A stretch of DNA of 64,000 nt from NCBI GenBank assembly GCA_027559495.1, contig JAMXSV010000010.1, positions 992,001 through 1,056,000 on the forward strand. Reading direction: 5' to 3'. The stretch comes from Aurifilum marmelostoma. Lineage: Eukaryota; Ascomycota; Sordariomycetes; Diaporthales; Cryphonectriaceae. Position 1 is the first letter of the stretch; each line of letters begins with the position of its first letter. A program made the position numbers and the translations under genes. The notes under the pieces were generated by a model that did no database searches, was not told where the DNA came from, and saw only the letters and a program-made list of their open reading frames with translations. Of the stretch, positions 47,049 through 56,456 are shown in pieces.

Positions 47049-47502
47049 ATGATGGATCCCCAACCAAACCAGCCATACAACATTCACCAAACACCCTATG
47101 CAAGACCACCACTACCACCACCACCACCACCGCTCGCGCCAGGCTCAGCAGGCGGCAATGGTGCAACCACGATGGCAGCGACGCGCCCGGGTGGGTCGCA
47201 GCCCATCACCAGCAGGAGGAGACAAAAGAAGCACCAGCAAATGTCCGTGGTCGTCCCGCTGAACAGTTCAGAGCTCATGTCCTTATCCGCCGCCACCCTG
47301 TCCTCCTACCCACTCGGCATCCCAGAAACAGAAACACCAGCAAACATCTCGTCCTCGCGCTCTGCAGGCTTCGACACAGCCCTCTACGACCCGACCTCGG
47401 ATTCCGTTCATATACTACCACATAGCCGCCGCCGTCCTCCTCAGGTCCCCACCAAGGATTCTCAGCCGGTACCACCACCGCCGCCGCCGCCGCCGCCAAA
47501 GG

Positions 47503-47535
<33 letters not shown>

Positions 47536-49996
47536 TGGACGATCCCGGCATCATTGTGGGCGGCAGCTCGAGATCGAACCGGTCTAAATTCGTGTACTCC
47601 CCGAGCCCGCGGCGCCAGAGTTTCGATCTTCCCCTGCGGAACCATTATCAGGCGTCTGGTCAGGAGTCTGGCAATAACAGCAAGACTTCTGTAGCGCCTT
47701 TCAACCTGGGTCATATCCGAAACAGAACTGTTGAGTAAGTTGGCAGTATTGAGGAACCCCCTTTTTTTTTTTTTTTTTTTTTTGAATTATTCCCCTCACC
47801 TCTTACACACCCCCTTGTTTACTTTTAATGTATCGGTTTCTTCTTTCAAGAATACATTGATTGACACAGCATTCAGTCTCATGCTTCCACCGCCAGGCAG
47901 GAAGAGAAGCCAAAAAGCCCTGATAGAGCACGTATCCAGCAAGAGCGTCGACGCCAACCCGAGCGAGGCCCTGACCAAGCAGATTGCCTCCTCTGTCCTG
48001 CACGAGCGCTACGGCAACAGACGGGCAGACGAGGCAACGGCGCCTGCTGAACGAGTCCCAGATTCTTTTGCCGCTATTCCTCCTCGACGGGCTGCCCAGG
48101 ACATGGCGGTTAGTAGTAATAACAACACAGCCCAGGGCGACCAACAGGGGCAGCAGCAGCAGCCGCCGCCTCGCTGGGGTCTGCCCAGCAACCCGCGGTC
48201 GTGGATCAACCACTCGAGATCAACATCCAGGACAACGACAGCGACAACCTCGTCTTTTTCTTCGAGGGCCTCGTCGAGAAGCTCGGGGCCAAGGTCCCGC
48301 TCGGGGATCCCCTGCATCCCGGAGAGCAGCAGCCAGCGGACGCCTGAAGACGAGGACGATCCCTTCCAGTACGACCGGCGACGGGACGACACCATGGATG
48401 AGCGCAGGAGCAGGAGCCGGGGCCCAGCCGAGGGCCGCCCAGGGAGGAACAAGTCTCAAGTTGGCGGCGGGAACGGCAGCAGCAGCACCGCACAGAGTTA
48501 TTACCCGTGCCCGTTCAGGAGGAGGAATCCTGTTGTTTTCAATGTTCGTGACCACGAGAGCTGTGCTCGACGCTCGTTTCCGGATATTGCGGAGCTCAGG
48601 TACGTGCAGTCGCTTTCATGAAGATGAGAAGTTGACTTCGAATACATGATCAGTATGCTAACACGTCCAAACAGGCGCCACATCAGGTCTGAGCACCGCA
48701 ACCAGAGGGCATCATATCGATGTCCACGCTGCCAGCAGGCGTTTCCCAGCCAGAATGGGCTGAGTGACCACCTTATGGTGCCTATCGAGGACATGTGTGA
48801 GCCTCGACCCATGGAACCAGATAATTTTGCCGAGGCTGGGATCACGGATGAGATGGAGAGGGCTCTGTCTGGTAGTAGGATTCATACCTGGGAGGAGATG
48901 TGGCAGCTCCTCTTTCCGCAGGATGCTGCTGTACTTGATCCAGGTTCGTGGTTTCTCTTCTTACTTTTTCTTTTTTTTTTTTTTTTTTTTTTTAAAATTC
49001 TCCTGAGTACATTAGACCATCAAAGAGCTAACGTGGTTCATATCCAGAAATACTACCCGTTGTCGAAATCTTCGAGGCAGAAGAGGAATTTGACGACAGC
49101 GCGGCCGAGCTCAAAGACGACCTGTGCGAGTGCCTCAGGCGAGTGCTCCCCGACCAGGCCGGAGACGCCCTGGTGTACAACGTCCTGGCCGGCCAGATCC
49201 AGCTCGTCTTTGAGCAGCACAGGGCCAAGGTCAACCGCAGATGCCGCAACAGCGTCGCCGCAGGAGGAACCGACAGACGACCTGGCCAGGACAGGAGCAA
49301 GCTCAGGCTCTCTCGGTTCTCCGTCAGCATTGGGAACCAGAACCCCGTGACTGGAAGTCAGAGGTCGTCATACCACCACCCTCCCCGCCAGTCCACTGCG
49401 ACCAAGCCCCGTGGTTCGCAACACCGCCCGACCCTGTCGAGGAGGACCACCACCATCAGCCCGTCCTCCTCCGTCTACTCCTTCACCTCCTCGACCTCAT
49501 CCTCCCAGAACCAGAACAGCCACTTCCGCGCCCGCTCCATCACCCGCTCCAGCTCCCTCAGCGTAGAGAGCCCCCCGCCTCCCCCTTCCGCGACTGGGTC
49601 CAGGGCGTCAAGCTCAACCCAAACTCCACCTCCGCCTCGTCCGTCTCGCCACCGTCGACAGCAGGCCAGCGCGACTCCGGGCTCGCCCTGCAGTGCGACG
49701 ACTGCGGCGCCGAGCCCTGCCAGTGCCAGACGTACGCCGAGAAGCTGTCGGCGTTCCTGACGCCGGTGCCTGGGTCGGTGGCCCCCGTGACGCTGTCGCC
49801 GTACGGGCATGGAGGCAGCGAGGGGGATGAGGAGGATATGGACTGGGCGGCGCAGTATGTGGATGAGGTCTTGTCGAATGGGGGGTTGCTGACGGCGCGG
49901 GGGCCGGTGGATGCCAAGGAGGTGTTGGGGCAGGAGGGGAAGATGATGGATCGACGGTCGCCTATGGTTCCGATGGCACAGCCGGCGTTTATCTAA
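47049..49996 (+). CDS. Fungal C2H2-type zinc-finger protein with poly-Q and poly-P tracts, one frameshift
   Basis: Exons are 47049-47734, 47901-48599, 48675-48943 and 49048-49996. The last three junctions are firm. The first intron's acceptor is chosen because it alone joins the two frames (acceptor GGCAG at 47900); nearer AGs put the next exon out of frame. The corrected length is 867 residues. The finger reads YPCPFRRRNPVVFNVRDHE then SCARRSFPDIAELRRHIRSEH across the intron, a variant common in ascomycetes, followed by a CPRC-x-H-x-C element. The rest is disordered: proline runs, ten Gln and Ser/Arg-rich parts. The C run at 49571-49585 lacks one base. With it restored the tail reads FRDWVQGVKLNPN, then CDDCGAEPCQCQTYAEKLS, to PMAQPAFI. 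A nuclear DNA- or RNA-binding role is probable. Confidence 0.8.
47505..47534. repeat. (CAG)10 encoding ten Gln
   Basis: An uninterrupted CAG run in exon 1 of the zinc-finger gene, directly after a CCG/CCA run encoding proline. It is likely to vary in length between strains. Confidence 0.9.
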
Positions 49997-50503
49997 AAGG
50001 GAAAATAAGGAATGAATAATGTTTATATGTGGAGTTAGTGATTGTGGGACAGCACTATGTGGCTGTCGGGTACTCGATGCAGAGATCGGAAGATCCACGG
50101 TAGCCGAAAATGTTGTTATATTATTCAGTGAGGAAGGAGACTTGAGACGCTGTGAGAAGAGAATGTGGAGATCAGTTGCAAAGGAAGTCGAGAATGTGAA
50201 GAGGTTGTGAGAGCAAGTAGCTGTATGAATAGCAAGGCTTCAGAATAAATGTACCAACAATGGACTATAATCGTCTTTACACCAATCAAGAAAACATGAA
50301 CATATTGTGGCAACAGAGATCAGAGATAGCACGACACAGACAAGTTTACTCTTTTCACAGATCATCATCATTTGGACAATATCAACTCCAAACTATATAC
50401 AGCAAAAGTCTCTCAAGCCAACAATACTTTCCCCATAGACGCTGGCACAAAGGCAAAAGCCCAACGGCAACCACATCAGCTCCATTCCCAGTATTCAAAC
50501 CAT
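49997..50503. other. Convergent intergenic region
   Basis: 507 bp between two convergent 3' ends, AT-rich, with nothing recognised beyond probable 3' UTRs. Confidence 0.5.
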
Positions 50504-51919
50504 CTAAGCCTTGAACTGGCTGCTGCGCTTCTTCCTCTTGGAGCAGGTCTTGGTCGAAGAGGGCGTGGCGGCAGCGGCAGCAGCAGAGGTGGCAGAGCTC
50601 TCGGCAGCCACGGCGGCGGCGGTCGAGGTGGCAGCAGCAGCAGCGCTGGAGGAGACAGCGGCCGGGGTGGTGGCCACAGCAGCAGCGGCGGAGGACGAGG
50701 AGGCGGCGGCGACGCTGGAGGACGCGACAACAGCAGCGCTGGAAGAGGACGAGGCGACAGCGGCGCTGGAAGAGGACGAGGCGACAGCGGCGCTGGTGGC
50801 AGCGGCAGCGCTGGAAGCAGCAACTGCGGTGGTGGCGGAGCCGGAGGAGGCAGCAGAGGTAGAGCCGTCAGAAGAGACGGTCACGTCCTCGGCGGCAGTG
50901 CCTTGAAAGAAGAAAGAAAACTTGTTAGCCTGGCTTTCCGGAGATGACAATACAGGATTGCTTTTCGGGAGGGAATCACGGGGGGAACTCACTGTTGTAG
51001 CACATTCCGTAGTAGGTCTGGTCAACCAGGTTGGGCCAGTGAGAGACGCAAGCCTCAGGCCAGGTCGAGATGCCAGGGGCGGTGTAGTTGGTGGGGATGG
51101 GATAGTAGATGTCGATCTCGATGCCGGGCTCGTAGCCGGTGTACTGGCCGGGGATCGAGGTCACAGGGCTGGGGGAGCCCGCGCCAGAGCCGGTGACGGT
51201 CAGCTGGGCACAGCCAATGTAGTACTGGGCACCCTCGAACTCCTCGGCGGCGTGCAGGGCGATGTGCTCGGCGCGGAGGAGGTAGTCGCCGGCGGGCAGC
51301 TCGGTGGGCAGATCCACGGTGAAGTTCTGGATGCCGCTGGTGCCGGGGATGTAGGTGGCCCACTGGAGACCGGCAGAGGTGATCTCGTAGGTCGTGAGCT
51401 CGTAGATCTAAGACACATAATGTTAGAGGCACTGAATTGTTAATTCTTTACGGGCATTTTTGACACTCACCTTGAACCAGTCGCCAGAGCCGTCGTACTG
51501 GTCGGCAGTGGTGCCAGATGGAGCCTTGCTCATCCACACGGACAGAGGGCCAGGGTGAGAGATGGACATATCGACAGTGAAGCCGACATTGTCACCAGGA
51601 GCCACCGTGTAAGTCGAGGTCTGAGCCATCGTTGAAGCCACTGTTGTGATTCACCTTGTTAGCAACGACCAAACAAGTAAATCACTGGCTAGGAACTCAA
51701 CAGAACGAGTCGAGACTAGTACTTACGCAGACCACCCGAGTTGCAAATCATGTTGGTGGATGTGATATCGGTGATGGGGCTGTTCGAGTTGTTGGTCTGA
51801 CGAACATACTCGTACGGGTCCGTGACGTTGCCATTGACGATGAGGGCCTCGAAGTTGTAGTGGGCAAACGCCGCGGGGAGGAAGGCCGCAGCGGCCAGGA
51901 AGGTGGTAGAAGAGTGCAT
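50504..51919 (-). CDS. AA9 lytic polysaccharide monooxygenase with Ser/Ala-rich C-terminal extension
   Basis: A copper enzyme that oxidatively cleaves cellulose or related glucans outside the cell. Exons are 51727-51919, 51471-51640, 50993-51407 and 50504-50901; introns are 51641-51726, 51408-51470 and 50902-50992, all in phase. The product is 391 residues. The signal peptide (MHSSTTFLAAAAFLPAAFA) is followed directly by His20, which becomes the N-terminal copper ligand (HYNFEALIVNG). The second ligand is His93 in SISHPGPLSVW, and the axial region is the QYYIGCAQL block with its Tyr. After about residue 260 a 130-residue Ala/Ser/Val-rich tail replaces any CBM1 and ends in a basic stretch, TCSKRKKRSSQFKA. 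No GPI-type hydrophobic end is visible. Expression is probably cellulose- and carbon-regulated as for the family, but I did not identify the sites. Confidence 0.95.
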
Positions 51920-53472
51920 CTCGGCTTATATGTGTGAGAGAATGGTCGACGTAAAGAGTCCTTCAGACGATATTGTCTTTTGAGTAAATGAAAAGATGAT
52001 CTGTACGTAAAGAGAGACAAAAGCGTCGGTCCACCAGGGCAAAAAGAATGAATGACGTATCAACACAGTTGATGCGAAGAGAAGGACGTGGCGCAAGCGA
52101 CACAAATGCCAGAAAGCAAGCAGTGATAGAGAACGAAAGTGCCTGTGAAGGTTGAAGAAGGAGAAGAAGAAGAAAGAGGAAGAGAAGAGCCATCTCCTGG
52201 TCTCTATTGACGTGCTTGGCAATGACTTTTGTAGGTCAGAGCTGCCCTCCCCCCCCTTCTCCCCCCCCTCTCTCCCCCCCCCCTCTTCTCGAGAACATTC
52301 GCGATGCCATCCATCCTCGGCGCGTGGTGCCGAAGCATCAATCTCGGATGACACTGCAGGGACAGGTGTGGAGCGGAGGTGGATTTGAAACAAACATGTC
52401 CAAGGGTGGCATGCATAGTATTGATTGATACTCTAGTGACGATGGCCTCACCCAGGAACAATCTACTCAGGGCTAGTCTCCTCGGCCAACGGGGCCACAG
52501 AGATCCACAATTCCTCGGGCATCAGCGTCTAGATGGGATACAAGTGGGGAGGAAATGGGGCCTTTGGAAACCAGATCGAGCCTAGAAACAAAACGATCCT
52601 GCAGGCATCAAGAGCCTCACACCACCCCTGATGACGGCCGGTTCCTTAAAAGTTTCATGTTTTATTAACGGGCGCTTGGGGCCTTTTCTCGCTTGCACAC
52701 ATGCAAGCTGCGGCTGGCGCCGGTGCCTTGCATAAACAAGCTACCACACAATCCCACCGTAGTAATTGTAAGTATGGACAAAACAATATCTCAGACGTAG
52801 CGACCGCCACACTCTCGCCGAGGACGATCCACTTGAGTTTTTCCGTCAATGGATATCCCTGCACATATCTCAAGAGTGCGTAGCCAGCCCTCATTTTCTA
52901 AGCGGGACAGAGGAGTCGACTTTCTACACGAGGCAAGCATTTCTGCATCTATTTCTCCTATTATTGAAGCCAACTAGACACGATGGGCACAATATCCCCT
53001 GTCTCGATATTTCAAAACATTCCAAGAGCGCCTCAATAAGGGGAAGAGAAGAGGAGGGGAGGGGGGGCGCGTGGGGAATTGCTACATTAACTTCATATGA
53101 TACGGCATGCTTTTCGTGAGACGAGGCTGACTCGGAGGTCCGAGAAGAGCAAAGAGCGAAAGAGATAAATTGGTGGAGAGACTATCAGTTCCGACAGCTG
53201 TAGATACCCTTTACATGTTCCCAGTCACTCGGAGGTTTTTGCCAACATAAAGATCTCGATACCTGCCTAATCTTTCATCTTATGTAACTATTGGAACTCA
53301 ATCTGGATCAGTCATCTCGGTGATTATCTGGTCAAAGGATATTGGCCCAGTGTCCTTTCGATAGTTCTGCACCGACATATCCCGTCAAGTTTTATAATTG
53401 CATTATTCTCATCGCTTAAGTGGGTGACATAATTATCTATATTTTATTGACATCCGTATACGTTTTTTTTCC
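51920..53472. other. Intergenic region, LPMO promoter side
   Basis: 1.55 kb with the LPMO leader (about 51920-52200) and the polypyrimidine tract 52245-52290. The remainder shows no gene. Confidence 0.5.
52245..52290. repeat. 46-nt pure pyrimidine tract
   Basis: Uninterrupted C and T, mostly C8-C9 runs separated by short CT spacers. On the LPMO coding strand it is a pure purine (G-rich) tract about 330 bp upstream of the start codon, able in principle to form triplex or G-quadruplex structures. Confidence 0.85.
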
Positions 53473-55077
53473 CTACTCATCGTAATTCACAAAACTACTC
53501 ACAGCCCACCCATTCGCGGCATCGTATTCAGACAGCGCAGTGGTCCCGTGCAGGATCTCATAAGACTCCATCGAGGTGCCGTTCCCCTTGATCAGTGCAG
53601 CGATGCGCTCGCCAGCCTCCCTGCCCTCAAACCAGGACCCGTGAAGGAACCCATAGTACTCAGCTGACGTGTGCTCCCCAGCAAACCACAGCGACCCAAC
53701 GTTGGCCCTCAGGTTCTGGTGCTTCTCGAGCGTCATGCCGATGGGCCAGTTGCTGTAGCTCCCGTGCGTCCACGACTCGGTGGTCCAGCGCGGATACATG
53801 AAGGCGATGGGCTCCGGGACGTCCACGTCGGGGAACATGGCGCGCAGGACCTCGAGCCCTTCCGCCTTGGTCTGCTCGTCGCTCTGCTTCTCGATCCGGT
53901 GGGACTCCTCGTCCACGACGGTCCCGAAGATGATATTGCTGCCGGGTAGGAAGCCAGGGGTTGACAGGGACTGCCACACCGGGAAGTATCCTCTTCTTGT
54001 CGGGTCGGCGTACAGGAAATACTGCGTGTCCTCGGGCCAGAAGGTCTCATTGAACTGGTAGAAAACCTTGGTGTACGTGCCCATCTGGAACTGTTCGATG
54101 GCCTCCTGCTTCCACCGTGGTAACTGCGGCTCAAACTCGACGACGTCGTTCTGCAGAACACCGAGGGAGAATGTGCAGACTGCATACGAGGCCGAGACAC
54201 ACTCGCCATCTTCAAAGTGGGCCGTCACGCCCTCGTCGGAATACTCGATGCTGGAGACGTTGGTGTTGAGGAGCAGGCGGGAGTCGTTGGCCTTGAGGTT
54301 CAAGAAGGTCGACGCCTCACCGACAAGCCACTTGTTGAAACCTTCTGGGTCGTGCACAAAGTTGTCGTTGTCGCCAAACTGGTTGAAGGTCAGGTTGTCG
54401 CCTGTGACGCCAAACACAAAGCTGCTCTGGTCGAGCGAGTAGCCCGAGTCCCAGTCCCAGTTCCACCACTCCACTGCCACCTTCTTCATGTCCTGCTTCG
54501 GCTTCCACCCCACCAGGCTGAAGCCAGTGCGTGCCGAAGGGTCCTGCAGGTTCTCCGACAACAGGTAACCCGCGTTCGCCACGGCGGCATCCGAAGCGTC
54601 GTCGTACTCATCCAAGAGATCGGTATAATTGCTGGCGCCTGTTTCGTCGTACGTCAAGATCGAGTCGTAGTCAGAGTAGGTGTTCGTCACATTCCACTTC
54701 TTGGAGAAGGTCCAGACCGGGTTCTCGGGTGCGTCGGGGTCCTCGGCGCCCAGACCTTGGATCCAGTTGGCCCCGAGCTCGACCACATAGGGCGTGCCGT
54801 CTCCCTGGTCTCCGAATGTAGTGTGGTACATGCGTCCGCCGATATAATCATTGCGGTCCACGATAATAAAGTCCGAGATGGAGGCATTGGAGAGAGCCTG
54901 GGCTGCTGTTATGCCCGCAACACCAGCGCCGAGCACCACCACCTCGGTCGTACGGCACGTTGACCTTGCCTCGTGAGCATTGCTGCGCTGTTGCAGGCTT
55001 GGAGGCGGCGGCGCAGCAAGGACCAAAGGGCCCCCTAGCGTCAACAGTAGACAACAAGTGCAAGATAGTGCATGCAT
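53473..55077 (-). CDS. Secreted flavin amine oxidase (polyamine oxidase-like)
   Basis: An FAD-dependent oxidase of the polyamine/monoamine oxidase family that probably oxidises spermine or spermidine outside the cell or in the secretory pathway. A single exon, 534 residues from the start used here. The Rossmann motif VVVLGAGVAGITAAQAL is followed by the GGRM segment in DYIGGRMYHT and by VELGANWIQGLG, as in plant and yeast polyamine oxidases. The C-terminal FAD-binding part is LWFAGEHTSAEYYGFLHG then SWFEGREAGERIA. Several N-glycosylation sequons fit secretion. I start at 55077 because MHALSCTCCLLLTLGGPLVL is a compact signal peptide. An ATG at 55134 would add 19 polar residues in front of it. 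A TATA-like run lies at 55189-55204. Confidence 0.9.
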   Translation of the reverse strand: MHALSCTCCLLLTLGGPLVLAAPPPPSLQQRSNAHEARSTCRTTEVVVLGAGVAGITAAQALSNASISDFIIVDRNDYIGGRMYHTTFGDQGDGTPYVVELGANWIQGLGAEDPDAPENPVWTFSKKWNVTNTYSDYDSILTYDETGASNYTDLLDEYDDASDAAVANAGYLLSENLQDPSARTGFSLVGWKPKQDMKKVAVEWWNWDWDSGYSLDQSSFVFGVTGDNLTFNQFGDNDNFVHDPEGFNKWLVGEASTFLNLKANDSRLLLNTNVSSIEYSDEGVTAHFEDGECVSASYAVCTFSLGVLQNDVVEFEPQLPRWKQEAIEQFQMGTYTKVFYQFNETFWPEDTQYFLYADPTRRGYFPVWQSLSTPGFLPGSNIIFGTVVDEESHRIEKQSDEQTKAEGLEVLRAMFPDVDVPEPIAFMYPRWTTESWTHGSYSNWPIGMTLEKHQNLRANVGSLWFAGEHTSAEYYGFLHGSWFEGREAGERIAALIKGNGTSMESYEILHGTTALSEYDAANGWAVSSFVNYDE

Positions 55078-55188
55078 GACGAGAGATATACGCGCAGGCT
55101 TCACGGAGACTTGGCTTGAGGTTTCTTCTGTCATCCGGGATAAGAGTCTATCTCACTGTGAGGAGCGCGCTGAGATATAAAAGTCAGA

Positions 55189-55204
55189 TATATAAAATAT
55201 ATAC
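55189..55204 (-). promoter_or_regulatory. TATA-like element of the amine oxidase gene
   Basis: On the minus strand the sequence reads TATATATTTTATATAT, about 55-70 bp upstream of the first ATG and 115 bp upstream of the preferred start. Confidence 0.4.
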
Positions 55205-56456
55205 AACCGCTTTCCTTTTTTTCTCTCTTTGCATGGGTAAGCGAGATTTGATGGTAGCATTCGGGGATACGCCAGCAAATAGGAGCTGCTGATCAGCTGG
55301 ACTACTCCACAAGTTCTGTCATTAGTTGCGTAAGTCTTATGTATGTGCCGATTCTACCTTTCGACTAGAACATCTGCAGAGCCGAGTACGGATTGTCTTG
55401 GAGAGTAGTCTGAACCGCTATTTGACGCAAGAGCCATGACGATTCAATTTATCATTTGTGCGTGTCCGTTGTATGAGCATATATTAGACTTTATATTGTG
55501 ATCTCACCGTATTTATCGATTAATTACACGAACTACTCATCATAGATGCTCAGACTGTCTTCCCAACTTGGTTCCACACGCACATTGTCGGTATTTTCAG
55601 CATCCAATTAGATATTACACCGTTCTCTTACCGAAATGATTTAAACACTTTTGAAGGCATTTTCGGATTAACTGCCAGTGCTATTCCGGTAGGCACCTAG
55701 GTATCCGACTCAAACTCAAGGTCGTGTATAAGTCATTTTCATATTGACTGGAGAGTTGGGCGTAATGACTGCTCGGGGAGATTCTTCAGCCGGAACTGAT
55801 ACGTAGGTACCATCTATTGTCACCATCGAGCAGTTATGCCGATTTGTGGTTCCTCTATTCACCACGCACAATGTCCCTCATCTTCCAATCATGTACCCAC
55901 TGTTAGGATTTGTTTTCACCCTCGAAGAAGAATTTTAAGTATAACCTGTTTGGGTAGATAGGGATTAGCTGGTTGATCTCGACGTCAACTTTTTCTGATA
56001 GATCCTTTATGGTCCTAATCCTTCGCGTGACCGCCTCCCCCGTCCCTCTGTCTCCTTTTCATCTCCTTTTTTTGATCTTAGTTCACACACCGCATTTCAT
56101 TCGATACCAGAGTGACTATCACCAACTTCAATGGAATCCCAGTACGGAGAGCACGATGCCGCCCGTCAAACACAATTTTTTCTATAATTGCTATGCCTAG
56201 ACCTGTTGATCAACCCAAATATAGGCGGATATATCGAGTATAGTTAGTTATCATTAAATTTATGTTTCAAGTTAGACAGACTCCTCATGATCTTTATGTT
56301 TTGAAACACCTTTTTAACCAAGATCTTCGTCCACGCCTTTATTAGGGCTCTTGCCCGGAATGCTGGCTCGCCTTGATAGCATCAGGAATATCCCTGGTTG
56401 GGAACTGGCTGATATAGAGGATTCTTACCAAAAATAGCCCTATCGGATTGCCCTCA
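55205..56456. other. AT-rich intergenic region
   Basis: About 1.25 kb, clearly more AT-rich than the rest of the window. Small frames such as 55973-56200 have no supporting features. Confidence 0.5.

Noticed and set aside
47870..47900. Nearer 3' splice sites (47850 or 47869) for intron 1 of the zinc-finger gene
   Set aside because: Both put exon 2 out of frame and lead to early stops. Only an acceptor such as 47900 reaches the zinc-finger frame, although junction reads should confirm it.
50372..50947. Gly/Ser/Arg-rich plus-strand frame opposite the LPMO tail
   Set aside because: It is the complement of the Ala/Ser low-complexity tail; the LPMO frame is supported by splicing and catalytic residues.
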